Assembly: GCA_963761985.1 (NCBI GenBank)
Contig: CAVXIT010000004.1
Span: 105,294-169,293, forward strand
Length of the DNA stretch: 64,000 bases
Origin: JACCTH01 sp963761985
Lineage (GTDB): Bacteria > Actinomycetota > Acidimicrobiia > Spongiisociales > ZC4RG35
Direction of reading: 5' to 3'
Shown: piece after piece, positions 35,909-43,545 of the stretch
Layout of the letters: the number at the start of each line of letters is the position of its first letter
Position numbering within the stretch: position 1 is the stretch's first letter
Program-made: the position numbers and the translations under genes
The notes under the pieces: model-generated
Told to the model about the DNA's origin: nothing
The model's input: only the letters and a program-made list of their open reading frames with translations
Databases searched by the model: none

Positions 35909-36273
35909 GACAAGCGGCGATGTGTCGACCCAGATCTCGTGGTCTCGCTCGGCCCGCGCAGGTTCGACTCCCCAACTTTCGGTGCGGGCTTGGAAGAGCA
36001 AGTCCCAGCGCCGCTGTCGATCGTTGATCTCCGTTGCCACCGCGGGCAGATCGGCCGTCACCCCGCGTTTCAGATGAAGGGTGAAATCGGGGCTCGCCTT
36101 GAGGTTGGCAAGCCAATCTCGCTTGAAACCGGGGCGACCGGTGATGTAGTAGCGCGCCGTCGAAACTGTGGAAATAGATCTCGATCCGGCGAGGAAGATC
36201 CGGTCTTGCGACCGATGGTGGTGATATCGGCGATTCCACCCTGTGATAGGGCAGCGGAAATGTTGGGGTCCAT
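35891..36273 (-). pseudogene. Nitroreductase-fold (DUF385-like) protein, two frameshifts
   Basis: Starts as DPNISAALSQGGIADITTIG, jumps frame near 36198 to LPRRIEIYFHSFDGA and again near 36150 to YYITGRPGFKRDWLANLKAS, then runs intact through ATEINDRQRRWDLLFQART to SPLVSFVLG. The composite has the split-barrel pattern (strand, ITGRPGFKRDWLANL, strand) of deazaflavin-type nitroreductases. Its 3' end overlaps the preceding pseudogene by 18 bases, convergent. All breaks are single-base. Confidence 0.7.
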
Positions 36274-36300
36274 AAGGCTTCCAACACGAAGCGACCGACG

Positions 36301-36684
36301 CTATTCCGACTTTTCGGTCTTTGGCTTCTTGGTCTTGGGTTTGAGCGTCTTTACGTAGCGCAGGCTCGTCTCGAGGTAGGGCTGCAGCATTTTCGTGTCC
36401 GCCAATAGGTCGTCTGGAACTGCCACGAACTCCTTGGCCGGTGGCCAGGACGGATCACCCCGGAACAATTCGGTGGAGTACTTGCTGAGGAACTCGCTCC
36501 GCTCTGGCTCGGGCAGCCTGATTCCGACCAGGCCGTGCTTGGAGATCATCGTGTACATGTTCCCGTTGATGGCGGTGTACGCCGAGCCGAAATTCGACTT
36601 GGTGTCGATCCCCTCGATGCTTGCCAGCAGCTTCTGATAGAGCTCGACCTTTTCCGGTGGAGCAACGACCTTCTTGGCAGCCAC
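36301..36684 (-). CDS. TfoX N-terminal domain-like protein
   Basis: 127 residues. NFGSAYTAINGNMYTMISKH followed by GLVGIRLPEPERSEFLS and PWPPAKEF-like PSWPPAKEFVAVP fits the TfoX_N fold, a small domain found alone in many bacteria. The C-terminus is Lys-rich (KPKTKKPKTEKSE). A link to competence, as for Haemophilus TfoX, should not be assumed. It diverges from the lyase-like gene at 36716 with 31 bases between. Confidence 0.75.
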   Translation of the reverse strand: MAAKKVVAPPEKVELYQKLLASIEGIDTKSNFGSAYTAINGNMYTMISKHGLVGIRLPEPERSEFLSKYSTELFRGDPSWPPAKEFVAVPDDLLADTKMLQPYLETSLRYVKTLKPKTKKPKTEKSE

Positions 36685-36715
36685 AGTGACCTCGCTTGCT
36701 CGCTACTTTCCAATT

Positions 36716-37495
36716 ATGCGCAATCGCTTTCGCCAACTTCACGAAACCGGAACCTTTGTCATGCCCAACCCGTGGGACGTTGGCTCGGCCAAGCTTCTGG
36801 CCTCCCTGGGCTTCCCAGCATTGGCAACCACCAGCTTGGGTTACGCCGCCACTCTCGGACGGGCCGACGGCCAGGTGACACGGGATGAACTACTTGTCCA
36901 TGTCGAATCCCTGGTGAAGGCGGTTGAAGTCCCCATCAATGTCGACGCTGAGCGCTGCTTTGGCGATGACGCCCAGGAGGTCGCCCGCACGGCGCGTCTC
37001 CTCGCTGCGACCGGCGCCGCCGGTTTCTCGATCGAGGACTGGAATCCCGTTACCGGCGCGATCGACCCGATCGAAGTGGCGACCGAGCGAGTCGCGGCAG
37101 CTGCGGAAGTGGCTGCCGCAGAGGGAATGATGCTGACAGCCCGAGCCGAGAATCACGTTCGCGGCTTCGACGATCTCGATGACACGATTCGCCGGCTTCT
37201 TTCGTATCGCGACGCCGGTGCTCCGGTGGTCTACGCCCCGCACTTGCGCGGTCTCGACCGGATCGAGCGCTTGGTGCGAGAGGTGGAAGTCCCGGTGAAC
37301 GCCATCTCGCTTCTCGGCGGACCGTCGATTGGCGAACTCGCGGGAGTAGGGGTGCGCCGCGTTTCAACGGGTGGAGCGCTCGCCCGTGTGGCCTATGGAG
37401 CGCTCGAACGCGCCGGAATCGAACTCCGGGATCGTGGGACCTCCGACCACCAGGCCGACGCGATTACAGGCGCAGACCTGGTCGCTCGGTTCTAG
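36716..37495 (+). CDS. Isocitrate lyase / PEP mutase superfamily protein
   Basis: 259-residue TIM-barrel protein. Family markers: MPNPWDVGSAKLLASLGF at the N-terminus, TTSLGYAATLGRADG, the metal-ligand stretch INVDAERCFG, GFSIEDWNP, and TARAENHVRG. Relatives are 2-methylisocitrate lyase-like or oxaloacetate-hydrolase-like enzymes cleaving C-C bonds in carboxylic acids. The catalytic Cys loop KKCGH of true isocitrate lyases is absent, so substrate is unknown. ATG 36716 chosen as it aligns with the usual start (RNRFRQLHETG). Confidence 0.85.
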   Translation: MRNRFRQLHETGTFVMPNPWDVGSAKLLASLGFPALATTSLGYAATLGRADGQVTRDELLVHVESLVKAVEVPINVDAERCFGDDAQEVARTARLLAATGAAGFSIEDWNPVTGAIDPIEVATERVAAAAEVAAAEGMMLTARAENHVRGFDDLDDTIRRLLSYRDAGAPVVYAPHLRGLDRIERLVREVEVPVNAISLLGGPSIGELAGVGVRRVSTGGALARVAYGALERAGIELRDRGTSDHQADAITGADLVARF

Positions 37496-37881
37496 GACTT
37501 GGCGGCCAGAAGCGCTGCCACCAAGCCATCACAATCCGCGACGGTGACCGTGAGACCTGCGTGGGCTTTGGCGGTGGGGAGGACCTGGTCGATCCGATCC
37601 TTGAAAAGGATGCAAACGCCGCCTCGAGGAGTAGTGCCGAAGGTAATCCCCGAATCAACCCCCGATCCCCTCAGCCCGACCGCCCTCCACCACTTGTAGG
37701 GGCCGGTTTTCTCTGCGCAGTCGACATTTGTCAGAGGGGTCTCGACCCGGAAACGACCATAGGTGGCGATGACGTTGGTCTTCCCAATGGTGACTCCGTC
37801 CGTTGACGGTTTGGCTCCGAGCGGCCGCCAAATAAGCGCGAAGCGGAGGTCGAAGTCGTAGGGGAAGAAGCGGTCGGCCAT
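37492..37881 (-). CDS. Conserved hypothetical protein
   Basis: 129 residues without a recognised domain name. It is rich in beta-strand-like segments (LRFALIWRPLG, NVIATYGRFRVETPL, GVCILFKDRI) and ends with a short alpha region (DCDGLVAALLAAK). The pattern TNVDCAEKTGPYKWWRAVGLR looks conserved. Convergent with the lyase-like gene, overlapping four bases. I do not recognise a function. Confidence 0.6.
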   Translation of the reverse strand: MADRFFPYDFDLRFALIWRPLGAKPSTDGVTIGKTNVIATYGRFRVETPLTNVDCAEKTGPYKWWRAVGLRGSGVDSGITFGTTPRGGVCILFKDRIDQVLPTAKAHAGLTVTVADCDGLVAALLAAKS

Positions 37882-37898
37882 CCGCTCATGATGACGGG

Positions 37899-38905
37899 CT
37901 ACTGGTCGGCTGTCACTTCTGTGGGTTGGGACAACGAGAGGCGGAAGATCGACTCCCCATCTTCGTGGTCGTAGACCAGATCACCGCCCATCATCCGGGC
38001 CAGACTGCGCGCCACCGCGAGACCCAATCCGACCGAGTTCGGCGTACGGCCCCCGTCGTCCCAGTGTTCGAATGGGTTGAACATCGTTTCGACTCGGGAG
38101 GGCTCGATCGGTCCACCCGAGTCCCGCACCTGGATCTCACCGACCCCCGCCCTCGTTGGAGACGACGACTCGAACCCGATCGCCTCCGTACCGCAGGGCG
38201 TTGGTGATGAGATTGCGGACGATCTGCCGGAGCCGGGTCGGATCGGCCCATACCCGGGCGTTTCCTGACCAGTCGATCGTCCGACCACTGTCCCGCGCCA
38301 GAGTCGAAGCGAGCGAGCCGACTTGATCGAGCACGTCGAGAGCTTGCAGCCGAACACTCATCGTGCCCGCCTCGAGTCGGGTCACGGTCAGAAGGTCATC
38401 GACGATGTTGGAAATATCCGCTGACTGCCGGGCAATCAGTTGAACGACGTTGCGTGCCTCGTCATCGTCGAAGTTCTCCCAAGCTTCGGCAAGCTCGGTG
38501 GCAAAGCCCATCACCGCCGTCAACGGCGTTCGCAGCTCGTGACTGACACTGGCGAGGAAGTCTCGCTTGTTCCCCGTGAATGTCGCCGATGGCGAGGAGC
38601 GTGTTCGCAACCCCCCGAAAGTCCCGTTGGATCTCGAACTGGCTGAGAGCCGAAATCTGATCGGCGAGGGCCTCCTCGAGCCGGCCCAGCGAATTCAAGG
38701 CCCAGCCCCGGTTGTGTCGAGCCCATGCCGCAGCCAGTGAGTCTCCCAACCCTTCGGCCACAGCGATCGACCGCTCGGCGACCCTGACCGACTCGTCGGC
38801 GTCGACCTCATAGAGAGCGGCGGCGAGCTCGGTCAGAGCTCCCTGGAGCTCGGAATCAGAGCGTGCGTCATCGACCTTTCGGCGCGCTTCCGCCACGGTT
38901 TGCAT
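37899..38905 (-). pseudogene. TPR-containing sensor histidine kinase, internally deleted and frameshifted
   Basis: ATG 38905 opens a TPR-like N-terminus (AVAEGLGDSLAAAWARHNRG). At about 38580 the reading frame changes abruptly from LLAIGDIHGE into KRDFLASVSHELRTPLTAV, the HisKA phospho-acceptor box, with no further TPRs or coiled coil between. The HATPase N-box follows (LIRNLITNALRYGG-type, read IVRNLITNALRYGG), then a second break in a G-run near 38155, and the C-terminal GLGLAVARSLARMMGG box in another frame. An internal deletion plus indels makes it non-functional as it stands. No response regulator is adjacent. Confidence 0.78.
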
Positions 38906-39010
38906 CGGATCTTGATTCGGCAGGTCGCCGAATCCCCTTGATTGGCTCCTGGACGGCGAAGCAGCCAATCCCTGAACCGATTTGTGAATAATTCTGAGGC
39001 AGCTGTTGGG

Positions 39011-39499
39011 TTAAGCGCTTACGGCCCGACGTTCAGCAACGATGTCCAGAACCGGGGTAAGCCGGGTGTTGCGGTGGTCAAGATCGCCGTTGCAATGCTC
39101 GCAGCGGACGACGCCGTGGGTGTAGGAACCGCAATCCTGGTGGAGAAGGGTTCGCAGGTCGTCCTCCGCCGGAGGATCCCACGTGTCGCCCCAACGCCAC
39201 ATCGCAACGATCACATCAAACAGATCCTTGCCCTTGGGGGTGAGCCGGTACTCGAAGCGGGGAGGCCGGTCCTCGTACTGCTGAGTGAAAAGGATCGCAT
39301 TGTCGACCAGCATCGTCAGCCGCTCGGTCAGGACGTTGCGAGCGATTCCGAGATCCTTCTGAAAGTCATCGAAGCGACGCACCCCCATGAAAGCGTCACG
39401 GAGAATCAGCACTGTCCAGCGATCACCGATCAACTCGGCGGTGTTGGCGACCGAGCAACGCAGATGTTCGAGGCTCTTCCGGCTGGGCACGAGGTCCAT
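39011..39499 (-). CDS. HxlR-family transcriptional regulator
   Basis: 162-residue winged-helix regulator. The HxlR core is CSVANTAELIGDRWTVLILRD, then GVRRFDDFQKDLGIARNVLT and YRLTPKGKDLFDVIVAMWRW. The C-terminal extension has a CxxC pair (VRCEHCNGDLDHRN), which could bind zinc or sense redox. ATG 39499 agrees with the family start. A long inverted repeat just upstream (39512-39558) is its likely operator, shared with the divergent small gene. Confidence 0.88.
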   Translation of the reverse strand: MDLVPSRKSLEHLRCSVANTAELIGDRWTVLILRDAFMGVRRFDDFQKDLGIARNVLTERLTMLVDNAILFTQQYEDRPPRFEYRLTPKGKDLFDVIVAMWRWGDTWDPPAEDDLRTLLHQDCGSYTHGVVRCEHCNGDLDHRNTRLTPVLDIVAERRAVSA

Positions 39500-39511
39500 T
39501 GTAGGAGATGG

Positions 39512-39558
39512 GTTGCGTAATGCAACTGACTTGGCTAGAGTGAGTTGCATGAAGCAAC
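39512..39558. promoter_or_regulatory. Candidate HxlR operator
   Basis: GTTGCGTAATGCAACT (39512-39527) and AGTTGCATGAAGCAAC (39543-39558) match as inverted repeats at 14 of 16 positions, with 15 bases between. Each arm itself contains GTTGC/GCAAC, so two half-operators are visible. The site lies 13 bases upstream of hxlR and covers the start of the divergent gene at 39549. Confidence 0.7.
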
Positions 39559-39761
39559 GGACTCCTCTCGAAGTGACCAATTTGCTGCCAGTTTCCCGCC
39601 CCCAAGTCCGACGGCGGCTTCTTGCCGCGCTGCGACCCGAGGGTGCCTTGGTCCCGCTCGACCTCAGCCTCATCGAGGTCGTTGCCGATCTCGATCCGGG
39701 CATGGTCGACTGGACTGAAACCGCCCGCTCCAAGCTTTCGTCTAGTTCGATCGTCGCCTAA
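39549..39761 (+). CDS. Small hypothetical protein divergent from hxlR
   Basis: 70 residues, ATG 39549. No recognised domain. The sequence has a basic helix (RPQVRRRLLAALRPEG) and an acidic amphipathic half (LIEVVADLDPGMVDW). Its start codon lies inside the palindromic operator, so expression would depend on the HxlR protein. It might instead be a fragment of a larger lost gene, since HxlR targets are usually oxidoreductases. Confidence 0.45.
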   Translation: MKQRTPLEVTNLLPVSRPQVRRRLLAALRPEGALVPLDLSLIEVVADLDPGMVDWTETARSKLSSSSIVA

Positions 39762-40723
39762 GCCGAGCTGCGGATCAGCGACGCTCCTAAGCGAGCGAGC
39801 GCTTCCTTTAGCTCCGGCGGATCGATTACGCGGAAGCCGCATCCGAGCGAAGCGAGATAGCGCGCGATCCAATCGGCGTCGTCGGCGCCGATCCGCAGAA
39901 GGGCGCCACCGCGTTGACGTTCGATAACTCCAACTGTGGGCGAGACAGTCCGCTTCGCCTCGTCGTAGGAAAGGTGCAAGAGGACGCGCGCCTGCACGGG
40001 GTAAACCGCAACGGCCAAGCCTTCAGCGACGAACGCGGCGGCGTCGGGGGGATTCTCAGGCACAAACCGGAGACCGGTGCTGGCGGGTTTTGAGATCCGA
40101 TCGACGCGGAACGTGCGCCAGGCCTCCCGATCCCGATCCCGGGCGACCAGATACCAACGACGGGCGGCATGGACCAGCTGATGTGGTTCGACATGTCGCT
40201 CGGATGCCCGCCCGCCTGCATCGAGATAGTCGAAACGCACCCGTTCCTGGGCCCGGCAAGCGCTAGCCAGGATCACCAGGTTCTCGGGGGTGACGGAACG
40301 CCCTGACCCGCGTTGCACCACAAGCCCAATCGTCGAGTCATGAACGGAGTTCGCTTTTTCGGCCAGGCGCCGGGGGAGGACCTGTGAGATCTTGGCAAGG
40401 GAGGAAAGCGCCGCATCTTCGAAGCCGGGCAACCCGCCGCCCGCGGCTTGGCGGAGGCTGAGAGCGACGGCCACCGCTTCGTCGTCATCGAGAAGCAGCG
40501 GAGGCAAAGCCCCTCCGGGGGCGAGTTGATAGCCACCCGTCGGACCCGACAGGGCCTCGACCGGATAGCCGAGTTGGCGCAGGCGGGTGACGTCGCGACG
40601 CAAGGTCCGCGCAGTGACCGCTAGCCGGCTGGCGAGCTCGGGCCCGGTCCAGTTGGGACGGGCCTGGAGGAGGGAAAGCAACCGCAGCATGCGCCCACTG
40701 GTGCCGGTCGATTCTCCTTGCAT
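39758..40723 (-). CDS. WYL-domain transcriptional regulator
   Basis: 321 residues. Helix-turn-helix LASRLAVTARTLRRDVTRLR, then GGYQLAPGGALPPLLLDDDE, and a WYL domain with ARRWYLVARDRDREAWRTFR. Architecture parallels the regulator at 31783-32745, and the two appear to be paralogues. ATG 40723 is favoured over upstream frame because a perfect 19-base palindrome (40746-40764) sits directly upstream as probable autoregulatory operator. Its end overlaps the small gene at 39549-39761 by four bases, convergent. Confidence 0.88.
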   Translation of the reverse strand: MQGESTGTSGRMLRLLSLLQARPNWTGPELASRLAVTARTLRRDVTRLRQLGYPVEALSGPTGGYQLAPGGALPPLLLDDDEAVAVALSLRQAAGGGLPGFEDAALSSLAKISQVLPRRLAEKANSVHDSTIGLVVQRGSGRSVTPENLVILASACRAQERVRFDYLDAGGRASERHVEPHQLVHAARRWYLVARDRDREAWRTFRVDRISKPASTGLRFVPENPPDAAAFVAEGLAVAVYPVQARVLLHLSYDEAKRTVSPTVGVIERQRGGALLRIGADDADWIARYLASLGCGFRVIDPPELKEALARLGASLIRSSA

Positions 40724-40745
40724 TTCCTGAGAATAATCCAAAATT

Positions 40746-40764
40746 GCGGACAGATGCTGTCCGC
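40746..40764. promoter_or_regulatory. Candidate WYL-regulator operator
   Basis: Perfect inverted repeat GCGGACAG (40746-40753) / CTGTCCGC (40757-40764) with a three-base ATG spacer, 22 bases upstream of the WYL gene and 92 bases upstream of the small divergent frame at 40856. No other copy of this palindrome was noticed in the window. Confidence 0.65.
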
Positions 40765-40855
40765 TTCTTCTTGTACTTTCATGCTTGTAAGTCGGAGGCT
40801 CAGAACAGGCCCAAATAGAGGCCAAGAGAAGGCGAAATAGGAAAGGATTGATGAC

Positions 40856-41167
40856 ATGTATTCCGGGATTTCGTACGACCTCGCTCGAGCGATTCAGGAT
40901 GATCGGATCCGCCAGGCGGCCAGCAAGCGGCGTCTAGGTGGAGGTGCCCGTTATGACCTGGACGGTGTTCCCGTCAGGGTCGGAATAGGTCGCCACCAGG
41001 CCTCCCCACGTCTCGGCCGAAGGCTCGCGCAGGCAGGGAACGCCGGCGGCAATCAGGGTTTCGTGCAACTGGTGAATTTCAGTGACCGCGAAGTTGATCA
41101 TGATCCGGAGCGGGTCGCGGGCGTTGCCCTGCACGCGGTCATGGACCCCGATCGTCAGGCGTGTTGA
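40856..41167 (+). CDS. Possible small protein, 3' part doubtful
   Basis: ATG 40856 begins YSGISYDLARAIQDDRIRQA, an amphipathic helical opening like those of many short actinobacterial proteins of unknown role. From about 40934 the frame runs antisense to the VOC gene for over 230 bases, where it is probably not coding. A one-base change near 40935 would bring in a stop (CTAG) and give a protein of roughly 28 residues. A short gene under the WYL palindrome is possible but weak. Confidence 0.3.
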   Translation: MYSGISYDLARAIQDDRIRQAASKRRLGGGARYDLDGVPVRVGIGRHQASPRLGRRLAQAGNAGGNQGFVQLVNFSDREVDHDPERVAGVALHAVMDPDRQAC

Positions 41168-41302
41168 ACCCCATTCGAAGTTGACGAATCCCACACGGTC
41201 CGAACGAGGCGTGAGCCCGAGGACGTCGACGTAGAAATGACGCATGGCGTCGAAACGATCGGTCTCGGTCCAGATCAAAACTCCTGCAAGCACTTGACCC
41301 AT
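40934..41302 (-). CDS. VOC-family protein
   Basis: 122-residue single VOC domain: VLIWTETDRFDAMRHFYVDV at the start, FVNFEWGSTRLTIGVHD, and ATYSDPDGNTVQVITG at the end with the usual DPDGN turn. It is downstream of the WYL regulator region and convergent with the small frame at 40856. Metal-dependent enzyme or binding/resistance protein; substrate unknown. Confidence 0.83.
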   Translation of the reverse strand: MGQVLAGVLIWTETDRFDAMRHFYVDVLGLTPRSDRVGFVNFEWGSTRLTIGVHDRVQGNARDPLRIMINFAVTEIHQLHETLIAAGVPCLREPSAETWGGLVATYSDPDGNTVQVITGTST

Positions 41303-41327
41303 TCTTGCGTAGGATCCCCCGCCCCAA

Positions 41328-42056
41328 ATGAATCAAATTGGCGTAGGGACCGATACGCAAGAACGAAGATTTGGATACGACCAGGCGATCGTCGATTCGT
41401 TTCCGAATGCCCGCGCGGGTGTCGTCGAGGCAACCGGACTGCGAAACGATCCCAGTCCCGCACCGCTGCTTGCCGAATACCAGGCGGAGCAGCGGCGGGT
41501 TCTCGACCGCCTTGGCGATCAACCCCTCGCTGAGCTTCCTTCGCTCGCCGCTTGGAGGCGAGCATTCACGCAATTTGGGGCGAAGCCAACCCAATATCGA
41601 AGCGCGGCCGAAGCCTTGCTGCGCCGCTTGACCAAGCAGGGAGACATCCCTTCGATCAACACGCTGGTCGACATCGGCAACCTCGTCTCGATCCGTTACG
41701 CGTTGCCGGTGGCCGCCGTCGATCTAGCCGGGATTGCCGCTTCGATCACGGTTCGCTTTTCCGACGGCACCGAAGCTTTCACCGACCTCGGCACGGAGGA
41801 GGCAGTTCATCCCGAACCGGGCGAAGTCGTGTTTGTCGACAAAGACGGGGTTGCCAGCGCGCGCCGATGGTGTTGGCGACAAAGTCAACAGAGCGCGACA
41901 AAGGTTTCGACCACGGAGGCGATGTTTGTCGTCGAAGGTCACCACTCGTCAGCGTTCCCCGAAATTGCCGCCGCAATCCAAGACCTCAGCAATTTGCTTG
42001 CTAAGTACCAGCCCGAGGCTCAAACCCACAGCTACTTGCTCGGTGCCGCTTCGTAA
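41328..42056 (+). CDS. B3/B4 tRNA-binding-domain protein
   Basis: 242 residues resembling the free-standing B3/B4 domain of phenylalanyl-tRNA synthetase beta chains: WRRAFTQFGAKPTQYRSAAE, LLRRLTKQGDIPSINTLVDI and NLVSIRYALPVAAVDL are the diagnostic run. The synthetase domain checks mischarged tyrosyl-tRNA-Phe; stand-alone forms are proposed editing or modified-amino-acid enzymes. The gene is followed, with a 14-base overlap, by a conserved hypothetical gene. Divergent from the VOC gene (25-base gap). Confidence 0.85.
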   Translation: MNQIGVGTDTQERRFGYDQAIVDSFPNARAGVVEATGLRNDPSPAPLLAEYQAEQRRVLDRLGDQPLAELPSLAAWRRAFTQFGAKPTQYRSAAEALLRRLTKQGDIPSINTLVDIGNLVSIRYALPVAAVDLAGIAASITVRFSDGTEAFTDLGTEEAVHPEPGEVVFVDKDGVASARRWCWRQSQQSATKVSTTEAMFVVEGHHSSAFPEIAAAIQDLSNLLAKYQPEAQTHSYLLGAAS

Positions 42057-42624
42057 CCGGGTCGACCCCTGGGGCGACATTCACGCTGTAGAGGCGCGCG
42101 GAACTTTCACCGGCAATCGGGGGTGTCTGGTCAACGAGCGGGGCGACATTGTCCGCCACCACGTTGGAAACCTGTGGATCATCTGTCGGCTTACGTACCG
42201 CGATTGGAAGCATCCCTTGATCGCTCCCCGCCGGTGGACGCCGCTCTTCTTTCTTGACGACGCCGTCGGTCTGGCGGCGGGCCACCGACCGTGCGGTTTG
42301 TGCCGGCGAGACGACTACCTCTCCTATCAAGCGGCCCTGGCCGGCGCGCCCTCTGCACAGGCGATCAACCGCCGATTGGCCGCCGAGCGCGGTCGCACCT
42401 GGACGACCGAAATCGAGACTCTGCCGATCGGATCCGTCATTGAGTCACCGGCAGGCGTCGCCGAGCTGGTGCTCACCGATCGCCTGCTCACCTTTACTTT
42501 CGACGGGTGGACCAGTCCCCGGAAGCGGTCGCCGCGCGGAAAAGTCGAGGTTTTGACACCGCCAACCTCAGTCGCAGCACTTGCCGGCTCGTTCGTCCCC
42601 CAACTTCACCCCAGCGTGCACTAA
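42043..42624 (+). CDS. Conserved hypothetical protein with CxxC motif
   Basis: 193 residues, GTG 42043. Blocks that look strongly conserved are RGCLVNERGDIVRHHVGN, LWIICRLTYRDWKHPL, RRWTPLFFLDDAVGLAAGHR and the knuckle PCGLCRRDDYLSY. The pattern of charged His/Arg residues and a Cys-x-x-Cys suggests a metal- or nucleic-acid-binding fold, but I know no assigned function. It is coupled to the upstream B3/B4-domain gene. Confidence 0.65.
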   Translation: MPLRNRVDPWGDIHAVEARGTFTGNRGCLVNERGDIVRHHVGNLWIICRLTYRDWKHPLIAPRRWTPLFFLDDAVGLAAGHRPCGLCRRDDYLSYQAALAGAPSAQAINRRLAAERGRTWTTEIETLPIGSVIESPAGVAELVLTDRLLTFTFDGWTSPRKRSPRGKVEVLTPPTSVAALAGSFVPQLHPSVH

Positions 42625-42864
42625 TCGGGCCATTCTCGCTTCTGTCACCGATGGAGACACGATCCGCGTCGTGTTCGCCGATGGCTCTAACGAACCGGTT
42701 CGGCTAATCGGGATTGATGCTCCCGAGCCCAACGACCCGCTGGGACCCGAAGCAAAAGCATTGCTCCATTCGTTGGTCCCAACTATGTCTATGGCACCGT
42801 GCAGGTGGTGGGCTACGACGAGTTCGACCTCGATCGCGATGGAGACGGTTTGGGCTGCGAGTAG
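42625..42864 (+). pseudogene. Remnant of a staphylococcal-nuclease-like protein with Excalibur tail
   Basis: The 5' part encodes a nuclease strand set, ASVTDGDTIRVVFADGSNEP and VRLIGIDAPEP with the Ca-ligand Asp. It stops matching at KALLHSLVP, where about 100 residues including the catalytic Arg/Glu helix are missing. In another frame the calcium-binding Excalibur box follows (YDEFDLDRDGDGLGCE), ending at TAG 42862. There is no plausible signal peptide or start. So an internal deletion and a frameshift have fused the two ends of an ancestral secreted nuclease. Its tail overlaps the convergent rnhB-like gene by 52 bases. Confidence 0.72.
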
Positions 42865-43532
42865 GACGCCGCGCTTAGGGCCGCTTGCACGAGGCGATGG
42901 TTGCGATGATGGATCGGGGTCATCGCGAGCTCTTCGAGAGCGACTAGATGTTGGGGACTGGGGTAACCCGAATGGCGTTCGAACCCCCAACCGGGATACA
43001 CCTCTCCGTACGCCCGCATGATCTTCCGGCGTTCGTGGACAGCCACGATGGACGCTGCAGCGATGGTGAGACTCGGAGTGCCACCCACGACTTTCGGTAC
43101 CTGAACTACCTCGAAGGTGCCGCGCGCGACCTCGACTCCGCCGTCGAGCAGCACCAATTCTGGTGGTGCGGGCAAGGCCGCCACAGCGCGTTCGCGCGCC
43201 AATTCCGCGGCTCGGTTCTGGTCGTCGATCTCCACGATCTCGGAAACGTCCACGATGCCCACGACGACATTCGGGCCGGCAATCTCGTTGATCAAGTTCG
43301 TCAGCCGTTCGTGCTTGTAACGCCTGGTGTGGTTGCTGTCCCTGACCTCATCGAGGCGAGTGCGAAGAGCTTCGAGGTCGCCGGTCAGCGGCAACGCGAC
43401 CGCGGCTGCGACAAGAGGCCCGGCAATCGCTCCCACCCCCACCTCGTCGACCCCCGCAATCGGAGATTTGCCCGCGGCAAGCCAATGTCGTTCGACGTCG
43501 AGGGTTGGTGGAACACGAGGAACGTTGGGCAT
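42813..43532 (-). CDS. rnhB: Ribonuclease HII-like protein lacking one catalytic Asp
   Basis: 239 residues with the RNase HII fold: IAGVDEVGVGAIAGPLVAAA (Asp29, Glu30), VLLDGGVEVA (Asp130), and GGTPSLTIAAASIVA before the last active-site position. The canonical SIxAKVxRD reads SIVAVHERR, placing Arg169 where the fourth acidic residue of the DEDD set should be; the N-terminal GRG is also GVG. Downstream, GYPSPQHLVALEEL is intact. RNase HII removes ribonucleotides and RNA primers from DNA; this copy may be inactive or altered, and a standard copy may exist elsewhere. The Ser-rich tail overlaps the nuclease remnant. Divergent from the synthetase gene by 13 bases. Confidence 0.78.
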   Translation of the reverse strand: MPNVPRVPPTLDVERHWLAAGKSPIAGVDEVGVGAIAGPLVAAAVALPLTGDLEALRTRLDEVRDSNHTRRYKHERLTNLINEIAGPNVVVGIVDVSEIVEIDDQNRAAELARERAVAALPAPPELVLLDGGVEVARGTFEVVQVPKVVGGTPSLTIAAASIVAVHERRKIMRAYGEVYPGWGFERHSGYPSPQHLVALEELAMTPIHHRNHRLVQAALSAASYSQPKPSPSRSRSNSS

Positions 43533-43545
43533 TTACGCTCAGGGT

